A stretch of 64,000 nt of DNA from the NCBI GenBank assembly GCA_959607825.1, contig CAUHNW010000008.1, positions 1 through 64,000 on the forward strand. Reading direction: 5' to 3'. Position numbers and translations under genes: made by a program. A model generated the notes under the pieces. That model saw only the letters and a program-made list of their open reading frames with translations, was not told the DNA's origin and did not search any database. This document shows, one piece after another, positions 44,000 through 52,854 of this stretch (positions are counted from its first letter, which is position 1; each line of letters begins with the position of its first letter). Source of the stretch: HGM13006 sp900757695. Lineage in GTDB: Bacteria > Bacillota > Clostridia > Oscillospirales > Oscillospiraceae.

Positions 44000-44503
44000 A
44001 TGGGATTTTCGCTGGTTGCAGATAATGAGGTAAGGACGATCACAGAGCTTCCGCCCCGGTGGTTTGTAGATCGGGACATCCGGCTTGTACTGCTGGATTT
44101 TGACAATACGGTGGTGCCCTATACCACGTCGGTGCCCACGGATACCTTTTTGAAATGGAAACAGGCCATGGAGGCAGCCGGGCGCAAGATCATGGTGGTC
44201 TCCAATAGCCGGAAAAGCCGGAGAGTGCCGGATTTCTGCGAGAAATGGAATATTCCGTGGATCCGGCACGCTGGAAAGCCCAATCCCAAGGGCATCCGCA
44301 TGGCCATGGAGCAAATGGGGGAGGAACCAGCCCACACAGCTATGGTGGGCGATCAGACCTTTACGGATATTCTGGGGGGAAATCTGGCGGGCGTCACCTC
44401 CATTCTGGTCTATCCCCTGCATTTCAGCAACCCCTTTCAGCGGATCCGCTATGGGATCGAGCGGCCATTTATCGCAATGGGCCGCAAAAAACGAAAAAGA
44501 TAG
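44000..44503 (+). CDS. YqeG-family HAD phosphatase
   Basis: 167 aa HAD IIIA-type phosphatase. LLDFDNTVVPY supplies the nucleophile Asp motif, VVSNSRKSRR motif II, and AMVGDQTFTDILGGNLAG motif IV. YqeG proteins occur in Firmicutes near rsfS/yqeK/yqeH genes, and their physiological substrate is not settled. Its ribosome binding site is weak. Confidence 0.88.
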   Translation: MGFSLVADNEVRTITELPPRWFVDRDIRLVLLDFDNTVVPYTTSVPTDTFLKWKQAMEAAGRKIMVVSNSRKSRRVPDFCEKWNIPWIRHAGKPNPKGIRMAMEQMGEEPAHTAMVGDQTFTDILGGNLAGVTSILVYPLHFSNPFQRIRYGIERPFIAMGRKKRKR

Positions 44504-44523
44504 CGCTTTATAGTTCTCGGTAC

Positions 44524-44552
44524 TTGAAATTACGGCACAAATAGGATAAAAT
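44524..44552 (+). promoter_or_regulatory. Promoter of the efp operon
   Basis: TTGAAA (44524-44529), 17-bp spacer, TAAAAT (44547-44552), followed by a leader of about 60 nt to efp. Confidence 0.7.
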
Positions 44553-44616
44553 AGAGCGTATAATTCATGATACTATGCCGCCGTTGCGGTATATAGAAAC
44601 TTAGGGAGGAAAAACT

Positions 44617-45180
44617 ATGATTTCAGCCAGTGATTTTAGAAATGGCGTTACCTTCGACATGGATGGCAAGGTCATGCAGATCGTGGAGTTCCAGCATGTA
44701 AAGCCCGGTAAGGGCGCTGCCTTCGTCCGTGTTAAGATGAAGAACGTGATGACCGGTGCTGTCACTGAGACCACCTTCAACCCCACTGCCAAGTACCCCA
44801 CCGCTTATATCGAGAGAAAGAAGCTGGAGTACTCCTACAACGATGGCGGCATCTACTACTTCATGGACATGGAGACCTACGACATGACCGCAGTCAACGC
44901 TTCCGAGCTCAGCGACGGCTTTAAGTTCGTCAAGGAGAACGAGGAGTGCACCATCCTCAGCTACAACGGCAACGTGTTCTCTGTAGAGCCCCCCAACTTT
45001 GTTACGCTGGAGGTCACCAAGACCGATCCCGGCTTCAAGGGCGACACCGCTACCAACGTAACCAAGCCTGCTACTGTTGAGACCGGCGCTGAGATCAAGG
45101 TTCCTCTGTTCATCAACGAGGGCGATAAGATCGTCATCGATACCCGCACCGGCGAGTATCTGGAGCGTGCAAAGGGCTGA
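44617..45180 (+). CDS. efp: Elongation factor P
   Basis: 187 aa three-domain factor that rescues ribosomes stalled at polyproline. The tip loop carries Lys in KPGKGAAFVRVK, and the C-terminus is typical (DKIVIDTRTGEYLERAKG). GGAGG precedes the ATG. The stop overlaps the start of the next gene by one base. Confidence 0.97.
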   Translation: MISASDFRNGVTFDMDGKVMQIVEFQHVKPGKGAAFVRVKMKNVMTGAVTETTFNPTAKYPTAYIERKKLEYSYNDGGIYYFMDMETYDMTAVNASELSDGFKFVKENEECTILSYNGNVFSVEPPNFVTLEVTKTDPGFKGDTATNVTKPATVETGAEIKVPLFINEGDKIVIDTRTGEYLERAKG

Positions 45181-45563
45181 TGACATTGGAGGAACAGGCG
45201 GCCTATCTTCAGAGCCTCAAAAGCGAGGCTCAGCTGGATCAGAAGAATCCAAAGCAGCGGCTGCTATCCGAGCTGACTGATACGGTCAGCCTGCTGTGCC
45301 ATCAGGTTTCCCTGCTTAGCGAAGTGTCTGACGGTATGAATGATGCACTGGCGGCGCTGGAAGAGCAGATGGATTATATCTGTGATCTGGATGAAGAACC
45401 GGAAGAAGGCATGGGCGTCGATGAGTATTTTGACGACAGTGAGCGCTCTCTTTATCAGGTAAAATGTCCCCAGTGCGGCGATCAGTTCGCTGTGGACGAG
45501 CAGTCTCTGGTGAAGGGATTTCAGTGCCCCACCTGTGGGGAGCATCTGATTCAGGCAGAATAA
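45180..45563 (+). CDS. Zinc-ribbon domain protein of unknown role
   Basis: 127 aa. The N-terminal ~70 residues form a helical/coiled-coil region (LLSELTDTVSLLCHQVSLL), then an acidic linker and a C-terminal CPQCGDQF...CPTCGEH zinc ribbon. It is coupled to efp by a one-base overlap (TGATG). Proteins of this shape follow efp in many Clostridia; the function is unknown. Confidence 0.78.
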   Translation: MTLEEQAAYLQSLKSEAQLDQKNPKQRLLSELTDTVSLLCHQVSLLSEVSDGMNDALAALEEQMDYICDLDEEPEEGMGVDEYFDDSERSLYQVKCPQCGDQFAVDEQSLVKGFQCPTCGEHLIQAE

Positions 45564-45572
45564 GACAATTTT

Positions 45573-45609
45573 AATCGGCTTCGGGGATTTTCCCCGGAGC
45601 CGATTTTTT
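45573..45609 (+). terminator. Rho-independent terminator of the efp operon
   Basis: A 15-bp stem with one T-G wobble (45573-45587 with 45590-45604), loop of 2-3 nt, followed by TTTTT. Confidence 0.92.
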
Positions 45610-45928
45610 TGTTCTATAATAAATTTTGGGGTCAGGCGAGGAGCCTGGCCCCAAAAACATTTAATCGGGCAGTCATTCCGTGTTCAGATCCGGTACGGCC
45701 GTGATGACCATTCCGAAAAAAGAAGGATTACGATGTGCCCCGTGGGGGTTCCAATCGTAATCCTTCTAAATTTGATAAGATGACATTTTACGTTTTCTGA
45801 ATGTCAGGGACGGTGTATCATCTGCGGAAGAAAAATTCAGTACTTGACCAGAAAAGAAAATGAGAGGCTATCGTGCATTTCACAAATCGCTGCGAAAACT
45901 GGATTGTAATATCGGATCAATCATGTCT
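45610..45928. other. Non-coding region with further hairpins
   Basis: No gene is visible. A second hairpin lies at 45624-45656 (14-bp stem, one wobble) without a T tract. A perfect 14-bp stem (45721-45734 with 45754-45767) has a run of T on the minus strand and should terminate the XRE gene. The rest up to 45928 shows nothing recognisable. Confidence 0.6.
45716..45767 (-). terminator. Terminator of the XRE regulator gene
   Basis: Perfect 14-bp inverted repeat, followed on the minus strand by six T (45721-45716). It lies 160 bp downstream of the XRE gene's stop. Confidence 0.75.
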
Positions 45929-46165
45929 CTATATTTCATCGAAGAGCTTGCTTACCGGAATATCCAGCACCTCTGATATGGTAAACAGCGTGTCCAGGGA
46001 TACGCCCTTAATTTTTGCACCGTTATTTGCTTCTACCTGACTGACAAAGGACCAGCTCTTCCCGATCCTTTCTGCAAACTGTTCCTGTGTATAACCGCGC
46101 ATTTTTCTGTACATAGCGATGTGAAGTCCCAAAAGGCGGTATTTGTCCCTGTATTGTTCCTGCAT
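45929..46165 (-). CDS. XRE-family helix-turn-helix regulator
   Basis: 78 aa. One HTH_3 domain fills most of the protein (GYTQEQFAERIGKSWSFVSQVEANNG, with the recognition helix in the second half). The ATG at 46165 is chosen for AGAGGA about nine bases upstream; the in-frame ATG ten codons earlier lacks one. It is divergent from a region rich in palindromes, so it may act on the nearby operators. This is inferred. Confidence 0.75.
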   Translation of the reverse strand: MQEQYRDKYRLLGLHIAMYRKMRGYTQEQFAERIGKSWSFVSQVEANNGAKIKGVSLDTLFTISEVLDIPVSKLFDEI

Positions 46166-46582
46166 TATATCACATCCTCTTTGATATGCTACCAAAAACG
46201 AGCGTAATTTATTACAGGCTGAAAGTAATTTATTATTTACCCTTAGTGAGTAATTACATATTGTGAGAATGTACTTTTCCGCTTTTCGGGGAAAGGAGCG
46301 AAATTGAAAAAAGATAAGATAAAATTTGAGAAATCGGGCCTGTAATTAACATACGTTAATTACAATTTTAAGGATGTACGCTATAATATTACATACACTA
46401 TCAGCGAGTGAATACATGCTAATAGAATGTACCGATACGCTTTTCGAAAAGGAGAGGATCTGAAATGATGTGTGAAAAACGAAATTGCAGATAACATGCT
46501 TTCATCATAGTCTCGGGGTGGAAAACGATAGCATTACCTGTTCATTGAAATTTACATCCGATATATGGCTGGAGGAATGTTT
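46166..46582 (+). promoter_or_regulatory. AT-rich regulatory region with operators, promoter and two tiny ORFs
   Basis: A 10-bp perfect inverted repeat with a 4-nt centre (46341-46364, arms TGTAATTAAC) touches a TATAAT box at 46382-46387, so a bound repressor would block that promoter. Further GTAAT half-sites occur upstream (46205, 46225, 46250). Two related segments (from 46245 and 46403, roughly three-quarters identical over ~45 bp) each end in a good Shine-Dalgarno site and a tiny ORF: 46304-46345 (TTG start, 13 aa) and 46465-46494 (9 aa). Expression of these peptides is unproven. Confidence 0.45.
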
Positions 46583-47170
46583 GTGTTGATCATAAATGAG
46601 TTCCTGGCAGAACGACTGCATACCAATAATCAAGAGCTGATTACAGAAGCAATTAGCTGTATGAAGTATTTTTCATACGCCAAGGGGGAGCTGATTACGA
46701 AAACAGGAGATCCGATTTGCATGTACACCTTCCTTGCAGCGAATGGACTTGTCCGCAGCATTTATCATACTGCAACGGGCAAGGAGATTACAGAATGCGT
46801 GGTGTCCGAAGCGGGCAGATGTATTATGCCCAGTGCGATTTTGGATGAAGCCGCCCCCGTTGATATGGAAGCTCTGACGAATGTAGAGGTTATTGCGTTC
46901 CCCATTGATGCAATCCGTAAGCTGGAAGAAAAATATCCGGAGATTCTGCGGATGGAAAATGAAGTGCTGACGGAGTGCTGGCTGGAGCAACGGGAAATGA
47001 AACGGATCCGCTATGAATACGACGCCAAAGATCGGTATCTATGGTTTCGCAGAACCCATCCCGGTGCAGCGGAGCAGATGATGAATAAGCATATCGCTTC
47101 GTATTTGGATATGTCGCCGGTGTCCTTGAGCAGGATCAGAAGGCAGCTGGCTGGGAATATAAAGGGATGA
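46583..47170 (+). CDS. Crp/Fnr-family transcriptional regulator
   Basis: 195 aa. A cyclic-nucleotide-binding-type beta barrel (~residues 20-120, GELITKTGDPICMYTFLAANG) is linked by a long helix to a C-terminal DNA-binding region (IASYLDMSPVSLSRIRRQL). The effector residues of CRP are not evident, so the ligand is unknown. GGAGGA lies six bases before the GTG chosen; an ATG at 46577 and a TTG at 46586 are alternatives. It lies upstream of the capsule operon and may control it. Confidence 0.8.
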   Translation: MLIINEFLAERLHTNNQELITEAISCMKYFSYAKGELITKTGDPICMYTFLAANGLVRSIYHTATGKEITECVVSEAGRCIMPSAILDEAAPVDMEALTNVEVIAFPIDAIRKLEEKYPEILRMENEVLTECWLEQREMKRIRYEYDAKDRYLWFRRTHPGAAEQMMNKHIASYLDMSPVSLSRIRRQLAGNIKG

Positions 47171-47174
47171 TCTA

Positions 47175-47393
47175 ATGGGCATTCCTCAAGTGGAGAAAGA
47201 GTACGGCGCTGGCCTGACTTCGGGATATAACAAGGATTGCCGGAGGAGAAATTATGCGATTGTTTGTGCGATTTGCCTTGTTATTGCGTATTCATTTTTC
47301 ATTCCGCCGACAATTGACATGGAACGATTTTTTTACAGGCCGACTTTTTTCGCCCTTTTTTTCTGCTGCAATTTGGTAATATGTGGGCGATGA
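47175..47393 (+). CDS. Possible small membrane protein (72 aa)
   Basis: A weakly supported short ORF 5 bp after the Crp-type gene. It has a short basic segment followed by one hydrophobic helix (NYAIVCAICLVIAYSFFI), then FF/CC-rich residues. The ribosome binding site is only AAAGGG. The frame may be fortuitous in the leader of the capsule operon; a TTGACA box at 47314-47319 within it has no matching -10. Confidence 0.2.
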   Translation: MGIPQVEKEYGAGLTSGYNKDCRRRNYAIVCAICLVIAYSFFIPPTIDMERFFYRPTFFALFFCCNLVICGR

Positions 47394-47444
47394 AGCATTT
47401 ATGCCCCCATGTGGAAGTTGAAAGATGGAAGGAGCATCGATCCT

Positions 47445-48146
47445 ATGAACCATTATGCGGATGCCCGGGAGGGCATTGATCTGCTGGAACTGATCCAGCA
47501 GATCAAGACCTACTTTTGGGTTCTGCTGCTCGCTGCGGCACTGACCGGTACAGCGGGGTTCCTGATTTCCCGCTATTGGATGGAACCACAGTATGAATCC
47601 GCCATTACCATGATTGTGAACACTCGGCAGGACAGCGGCGGCACTGTTACCAACGACAATATCACATCTGCGCAAAATCTGGTTTCTACATATTCTGTGA
47701 TCATTAAGAGCAACACGGTGCTCAATGAGGTGATTACAAGACTGAGCCTGCCCACCACTTACCAGCAGCTGGAACAACGTGTCTATGTCAATGCGGTGGA
47801 GGATACCCAGATCATGCGAGTTGCGGTGAGAGACAGCAGCCGTGGACAGGCGGCGGCCATTGTCAGCGCCATTGCGGCCATTGCGCCGGACGTCATTGTG
47901 GAAACGGTAGAAGCGGGCTCCTGCAAGGTCATCAGTCAGGTCATGACGGGAAGCAAGCCGGTCACGCCCAATATACTGAAAAATACGCTGCTCAGTGCCA
48001 TAGGCGGATGGATGGCGGCGGTGTTTGGCATTGTGCTCTACAGCTTGCTGCGTGTGAGAAAAATTCAGGATGACAGGGACGCACAGGTATATCTGGAGCT
48101 TCCGGTGCTGGGCGTGATCCCTGAGATTCGGGTGGAGGACCTATGA
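47445..48146 (+). CDS. cpsC: Capsule chain-length/co-polymerase protein (Wzz/CpsC-like)
   Basis: 233 aa, two membrane segments (about 23-42 and 178-203) with an external domain between them and a short cytoplasmic tail. It is the Gram-positive activator partner of the tyrosine kinase and sets polymer length. The ATG at 47445 is chosen because GGAAGGAG lies ten bases upstream; the frame is open to an ATG at 47409. It overlaps the kinase gene by 4 bp. Confidence 0.88.
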   Translation: MNHYADAREGIDLLELIQQIKTYFWVLLLAAALTGTAGFLISRYWMEPQYESAITMIVNTRQDSGGTVTNDNITSAQNLVSTYSVIIKSNTVLNEVITRLSLPTTYQQLEQRVYVNAVEDTQIMRVAVRDSSRGQAAAIVSAIAAIAPDVIVETVEAGSCKVISQVMTGSKPVTPNILKNTLLSAIGGWMAAVFGIVLYSLLRVRKIQDDRDAQVYLELPVLGVIPEIRVEDL

Positions 48147-48874
48147 GCAGTCGAAAAAAACAGAGAAGAGAGCCACGGTATTTTACACCGGTGAATGCCC
48201 CCAATGTGCCCTTTCACTATCGGGAGGCCTATAAATCCCTGCGTACCAATGTGAAATTCATTGCAGCCACAGAGAAGGCGGGAAGTTTTGTGATCACCAG
48301 CGCACTTCAAATGGAGAGCAAAAGTAATATTTCCGCCAATTTGGCCATTACGCTGGCGGAAGAGGGGAAACGGGTGGCACTGCTGGACTGTGATTTCAGA
48401 AAACCGACCATTCACCGATTTGCACAGCTTCATCTGCATGGCTGTGGGATCACCGATGTGCTCATGGGCGCCTGTGAGCTTCGGGATGCGCTGTACCATA
48501 TCGAAAGCTGGAATGTGGATGTGCTGCCGGTGGGAACGGTCCCGCCTAATCCAGCAGAGTTGCTGTCGACCACGCTGATGGGGGCGGTGCTGCGGGCGCT
48601 TCGGGAAAGCTATGACTATGTGATCATCGATACGCCGCCGATCTGCGCTGTCACAGATGCCGCAATCATTGGCGGCATGGCAGATGGGGCATTTCTGGTG
48701 GTGCGTGCGGACTATGCGCCCACCGAGATGGTACAGATGGCAAAACGTCGGCTGACGGATGTCCATGTAAAACTCTTTGGTGTGATCCTGTCGAGGTTTG
48801 ACGCCAAGCGGACAGGACGGCAGTCCGGCTATTCCTATTCCTACGACCAGTATTACAGCTATGAAGAAACGTAG
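48143..48874 (+). CDS. cpsD: Tyrosine-protein kinase of capsule synthesis (BY-kinase, CpsD-like)
   Basis: 243 aa cytoplasmic BY-kinase. Walker A' LLDCDFRKP (residues 80-88) and Walker B VIIDTPP are intact, and a C-terminal tyrosine cluster (GYSYSYDQYYSYEET) gives the autophosphorylation sites. The Walker A loop reads SALQMESKS, with the usual Gly residues of PGEGKST changed to Met57 and Ser59; Lys60 and Ser61 are kept. Activity may be reduced or altered. It is the second of a cpsC-cpsD-cpsB trio. Confidence 0.88.
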   Translation: MSSRKKQRREPRYFTPVNAPNVPFHYREAYKSLRTNVKFIAATEKAGSFVITSALQMESKSNISANLAITLAEEGKRVALLDCDFRKPTIHRFAQLHLHGCGITDVLMGACELRDALYHIESWNVDVLPVGTVPPNPAELLSTTLMGAVLRALRESYDYVIIDTPPICAVTDAAIIGGMADGAFLVVRADYAPTEMVQMAKRRLTDVHVKLFGVILSRFDAKRTGRQSGYSYSYDQYYSYEET

Positions 48875-48901
48875 TATGGGGCCGGACAAAGGGAGGCTAT
48901 T

Positions 48902-49666
48902 ATGACGGATCTCCATTGTCATCTGCTCCCGGCCATAGACGACGGAGCGAAAAATGAGGCGGAAGCACTGGAATTGCTGCTGGCCCAGTATCGGAGCGGC
49001 GTCCGGAACGTTGCGCTGACCAGTCATTTTGACTGTGAACGGGACAAGCTGGATGTTTTCCTGCGGCGGAGAGCATCGTCTTTTGAACGGCTCCAGCGGG
49101 AGATCTATCACCACAGCGGCCCTCCGGAGGAGCTGCGGCTTCGGCTGGGGGCGGAAGTGGCCTTTTCTCCGAACCTGTGCCGGACACAGGTGGAACGGCT
49201 CTGTCTGGAAGGAACGCCGGTGCTGCTGCTGGAATTACCGGGGGAGAGGCTGCCCATGTACTTTGAAGAGACGGTCAAGCAGCTCCAAGGTTGGGGCATT
49301 ACGCCGCTGATCGCCCATGTGGAGCGGTACCCGTACATATTAGATCGCTTATGGATGCTCTGTGACTGGATTGATTGGGGCTGCTATGTGCAGGTGAATG
49401 GAAGCAGCCTGCTGAAAGGCGGGAGAAACAGCAGACTGCTGATGAATCTGATCCGCTGGAACCTGATCCATGTGGTTGCCAGCGATGCCCATCATCTGAT
49501 CAGCAGGCCGCCCAACTTGAAGCAGGCTATGGGGCAGGTAGAAAGGTCTTTGGGGTCGGAGACCGCCCAACGGCTACAGCAAAATGCCGCAAGGCTGTTT
49601 GCGGGGGAATTGCCGAAGCTGCCGTATGTGTATTGCCCAAGGCGGGTATTTGGAAGGTGGAGATGA
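48902..49666 (+). CDS. cpsB: PHP-family protein-tyrosine phosphatase (CpsB/YwqE-like)
   Basis: 254 aa manganese-dependent phosphatase of the PHP fold. DLHCHLLPAIDDGAKNEAEA is the metal-binding start, then NVALTSHF and SDAHH near the end. It dephosphorylates the BY-kinase and so tunes capsule assembly. GGGAGG precedes the ATG. It overlaps the next glycosyltransferase by 4 bp. Confidence 0.92.
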   Translation: MTDLHCHLLPAIDDGAKNEAEALELLLAQYRSGVRNVALTSHFDCERDKLDVFLRRRASSFERLQREIYHHSGPPEELRLRLGAEVAFSPNLCRTQVERLCLEGTPVLLLELPGERLPMYFEETVKQLQGWGITPLIAHVERYPYILDRLWMLCDWIDWGCYVQVNGSSLLKGGRNSRLLMNLIRWNLIHVVASDAHHLISRPPNLKQAMGQVERSLGSETAQRLQQNAARLFAGELPKLPYVYCPRRVFGRWR

Positions 49667-50931
49667 GGGTGAAACGGGATGTGCTCCTGCTGTGTCAGTT
49701 CTTTTATCCGGAATACAATTCATCGGCGACGCTGCCATGGGATACCGCCCGCTATCTGGCGGCCTGTGGCTTTCAGGTGGGGGCCCTGTGCGGCCGGCCA
49801 AAGGAGTATAACGATCAGGGAACCGTGCCATTGCGGCAAGAACGGGAAGGGGTAACGATTCGGAGGCTTCCGTATCTCCAGCTGAAGCGAGGGAAAAAAT
49901 TGGCCCGGCTTATCAACTATTTCTCCTTTACCGGGGCGGTTGTGCGGCACATTGGGATATTCCGCCGATACCGGGCGGTGATCGTCTACTCCAATCCGCC
50001 GATCCTGCCAGTGGCGGCACTGCTGGCAAAGCGGCTGTTCGGGGTCAAGATCATCTATGTATCCTATGACGTCTACCCGGAGGTGGCTTATGCCTCCGGC
50101 AGCCTCCGAAAGGGTGGGATCATTGCAAAGGCCATGGGGTGGCTCAATGGCAGACTGTTCCGGCAGCTGGAAGTGGCGGTGACGCTGACCGGAGAAATGC
50201 GGGATTTTCTGCTGGAAAAGAGACCGGAGCTTACGCCCCGGAAGGCTGTGGTGATCCCAAACTGGGCCCATGAAGAGGAAAGCCGATGCCAGACACAGGC
50301 GGAGAAGCTCCGGGCGTCTATGGGAATCGAGCGGGAAACCTTTGTAATATCGTATTTTGGGAATATGGGAATCTGTCAGGACATGGACACCATGATGGAA
50401 GCGGCAGAGCTTCTAAAAAAGGACAGGCATATCTTATTTTTTCTGGCGGGCCACGGCGGAAAGTATCAGCAGGTCTCGGACTGGGCGGAGAAAATGCCCA
50501 ATGTACGGGTGCAGCGTTTTTTAACGGGTGATGAGTTTTTGAATGCGCTGGAAATCAGTGACTGCGGCCTTGTGAGTTTGCAGCCGGGGTTGAAGGGCAC
50601 CTGCGCACCCAGTAAATATTACAGCTATTTGTGTGCGGGGATCCCCGTGATCTCCATTACAGAGCCGGGCTCCTATCTGATGCAGGAAATTGGGAGAGAG
50701 GAAATCGGCCGAGCTGTGACCGTGCATGACAGCACGGCTCTGGCGGCGGCCATTGCGGAAGTGGCCCGGCGGAGAGAACTATGCAGGGAAATGGGCCGCA
50801 GGGCCCAACGGCTCTATATGAAAAAGTATCAGAGGGAAAAATGTCTTGGAGAATACGCAAGGCTGGTCGGAAAGGCGGTGGAGAAAGACAGTGAACACAG
50901 ATATCACAGCGATTATTCTTACGAAAAATGA
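49663..50931 (+). CDS. Glycosyltransferase, GT4 family (WbuB-like)
   Basis: 422 aa GT-B enzyme. An N-terminal acceptor domain (LLLCQFFYPEYNSSATLPWDTARYL) and a C-terminal donor domain with SYFGNMGICQDMDTM and GLKGTCAPSKYYSYLCAGIPVI. The pattern resembles WbuB-type transferases that add L-FucNAc, which fits the FnlA encoded downstream. A longer open frame from 49375 lies inside cpsB in another frame and is rejected; the ATG at 49663 overlaps the cpsB stop. Confidence 0.85.
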   Translation: MRVKRDVLLLCQFFYPEYNSSATLPWDTARYLAACGFQVGALCGRPKEYNDQGTVPLRQEREGVTIRRLPYLQLKRGKKLARLINYFSFTGAVVRHIGIFRRYRAVIVYSNPPILPVAALLAKRLFGVKIIYVSYDVYPEVAYASGSLRKGGIIAKAMGWLNGRLFRQLEVAVTLTGEMRDFLLEKRPELTPRKAVVIPNWAHEEESRCQTQAEKLRASMGIERETFVISYFGNMGICQDMDTMMEAAELLKKDRHILFFLAGHGGKYQQVSDWAEKMPNVRVQRFLTGDEFLNALEISDCGLVSLQPGLKGTCAPSKYYSYLCAGIPVISITEPGSYLMQEIGREEIGRAVTVHDSTALAAAIAEVARRRELCREMGRRAQRLYMKKYQREKCLGEYARLVGKAVEKDSEHRYHSDYSYEK

Positions 50932-51733
50932 GTCGGTGAACATTGTACGGTGCATCGAATCCCTTTCCGGGCTGGCCCAGCGCATTGTGGTGGTCGACAG
51001 CGGAAGTGAAGACCATACGGTGGAGCTTGCGGCGCAGCTGGGGGCGGAAATATATCGCCATCCCTTCCGGCATTATGCCGACCAGTTCAACTGGGCGCTG
51101 GATCATACGGATATTCAGACTACCTGGGTCTACCGCATCGATGCGGATGAGGCGGTGCCGGAGGACTTGAGGCAGGAGATCCTGACCGAATGTCAGGCGC
51201 ACCGGGAGGACGATGTAAACGGCTTCCTGATGAAGCACAAGCTATACTTTCTCGGACGCTATCTCACCCACGGCGGAGCCTATCCTTTTGTTAAGATGAC
51301 GGTTTTTAAGCCTGCCTATGGGAGATTTGAGGATCGTGCCATGGGGGAGCATGTGGTGCTGCGATCCGGCAGACATATTCTTCTGCGGCATGACTGCCTG
51401 CACTACGACTGCAAAAACCTGACGGCCTTTTTGGAAAAGCACAATGCCTACGCAGACAGAGAGGTCGTGGATTACTTTTCGGCACAGACGGAGCAGGGCA
51501 ATGTATACCGGCAGGCGGCTCGCAGCAGACAGCTGCGGGACCGGCTCTATTACCGGCTTCCAAAGTTTTTTCGGGCAAAGGTCTATTACTGGTATCGGTA
51601 CTATGGAAAGCTGGGGTTTCTGGATGGAACGCCCGGAAAGATCTATGCGCTGCTGCAGGGCTACTGCTACCGGATGATGGTGGACGCCAAAATTTATGAG
51701 GCGGAAGTACAAAGAAGGGCGGGAAAGCCGTGA
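50891..51733 (+). CDS. Glycosyltransferase, GT2 family
   Basis: 280 aa. GT-A signature ITAIILTKNESVNIVRCIESL, IVVVDSGSEDHTVELA and RIDADEAVPEDL. The QFNWAL motif and the SDH-free C-terminus resemble the WaaE/KdtX branch. GTG start with GGTGGAG upstream, overlapping the previous gene by 41 bp. It probably extends the capsule repeat unit; donor unknown. Confidence 0.85.
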   Translation: MNTDITAIILTKNESVNIVRCIESLSGLAQRIVVVDSGSEDHTVELAAQLGAEIYRHPFRHYADQFNWALDHTDIQTTWVYRIDADEAVPEDLRQEILTECQAHREDDVNGFLMKHKLYFLGRYLTHGGAYPFVKMTVFKPAYGRFEDRAMGEHVVLRSGRHILLRHDCLHYDCKNLTAFLEKHNAYADREVVDYFSAQTEQGNVYRQAARSRQLRDRLYYRLPKFFRAKVYYWYRYYGKLGFLDGTPGKIYALLQGYCYRMMVDAKIYEAEVQRRAGKP

Positions 51734-52854
51734 AATATCTGTTTATCAATTCTGTCTATGGCCTCCGAAGCACCGGAAAGCTGGTGGCACAGCAGTGCCA
51801 TGAGCTTCAGGCCCAGGGGCATACCTGCCTTGCGGCCTATGGAAGACAGACGGTCACGGATACGGCAGTGAAGCAGCTTCCCATTGGCGGAGGAATGGAT
51901 CAAAAGCTCCACTGGCTGATGACCCGGTGCTTTGACCGGCAGGGCTTCTCCTCCCGAAGGGCCACCAGACAGTTTCTAAAGGCGGTGGACGAATATGGGC
52001 CGGATGTGATTTGGCTGCACAACCTCCATGGCTATTACATACAGGTGGAGCTGCTCTTTTCGTATCTCCGGCAGCATCCGGAGATACAGGTATACTGGAC
52101 GCTCCATGACTGCTGGGCCTTTACCGGACACTGTGCCTATTTTACCTATGCCCGCTGTGAGAAATGGAAAACGGGCTGCGAGTGCTGCAAAAACGGAAAA
52201 GCCTATCCCCGGACGCTGGGCCCCGCCCGGGGACAACGGAATTACCGGAGAAAAAAAGCGGCCTTTACGGGACTTCCCAATCTGACCTTGATTACGCCGT
52301 CCCGGTGGCTTGCAAAACTGACCCGGGAGAGCTTTTTGCGGGAATACCCGGTACAGGTGGTGCCCAATACCGTAGATCCCGGGGTGTTTTATCCCGGGGA
52401 AAGTGTCATTCGACAGCGGAACGCAATGGGAGATCACTATGTGATTCTGGGGGTAGCCGTGGGCTGGGAGAACACAAAAGGGTTCCCGGATATGCTGGAA
52501 CTCCGGGCGAGGCTGCCGAAACAATATCAAATGGTGCTGGTGGGGGTCACAAAGCAGCAGAAGCGCAGACTGCCTTCGGGCATCATTGGGATTACCGCAA
52601 CGAAAAATCAGCAGGAGCTGGCGCAGCTCTACCGGGCGGCAGACGTCTTTGTAAATCCTACCCATCAGGACAACTACCCTACGGTCAACTTGGAGGCGGC
52701 AGCCTGTGGAACGCCGGTGGTGGCCTATGACGTGGGCGGCAGCCCGGAGAGCGTCCCGGCGGAGAATGTAGTGCCGGAGGGGGATATTTCGGCACTGGTT
52801 CGGCGGATCACTGCCATCTGTGAGAGTCGGCGGACGGAGCGCTGTCAGAGATGA
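51730..52854 (+). CDS. Glycosyltransferase, GT4 family
   Basis: 374 aa GT-B enzyme with GTG start overlapping the previous stop. An N-terminal acceptor domain (NSVYGLRSTGKLVAQ) includes a HDCWAFTGHC...CEKWKTGCECC segment common in capsule transferases. The donor domain has GWENTKGFPDML and NPTHQDNYPTVNLEAAACGTPVV. Linkage unknown. Confidence 0.88.
   Translation: MKYLFINSVYGLRSTGKLVAQQCHELQAQGHTCLAAYGRQTVTDTAVKQLPIGGGMDQKLHWLMTRCFDRQGFSSRRATRQFLKAVDEYGPDVIWLHNLHGYYIQVELLFSYLRQHPEIQVYWTLHDCWAFTGHCAYFTYARCEKWKTGCECCKNGKAYPRTLGPARGQRNYRRKKAAFTGLPNLTLITPSRWLAKLTRESFLREYPVQVVPNTVDPGVFYPGESVIRQRNAMGDHYVILGVAVGWENTKGFPDMLELRARLPKQYQMVLVGVTKQQKRRLPSGIIGITATKNQQELAQLYRAADVFVNPTHQDNYPTVNLEAAACGTPVVAYDVGGSPESVPAENVVPEGDISALVRRITAICESRRTERCQR

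Noticed and set aside
45624..45656. A hairpin considered as a second terminator or an element end
   Set aside because: The stem is real, but no T tract follows on either strand, so it was kept only as part of the non-coding region description.
45836..45930. A short match between this region and the interior of the MITE-like element (CACAAATC-GCTGCGAAA)
   Set aside because: Only about 16 bases with one gap and no terminal repeats; coincidence is likely.
47314..47319. TTGACA box considered as the capsule operon promoter
   Set aside because: No acceptable -10 hexamer at 16-18 bp spacing was found.
49375..49662. An N-terminal extension of the WbuB-like transferase
   Set aside because: It lies inside cpsB in another frame; the domain begins at the ATG at 49663.
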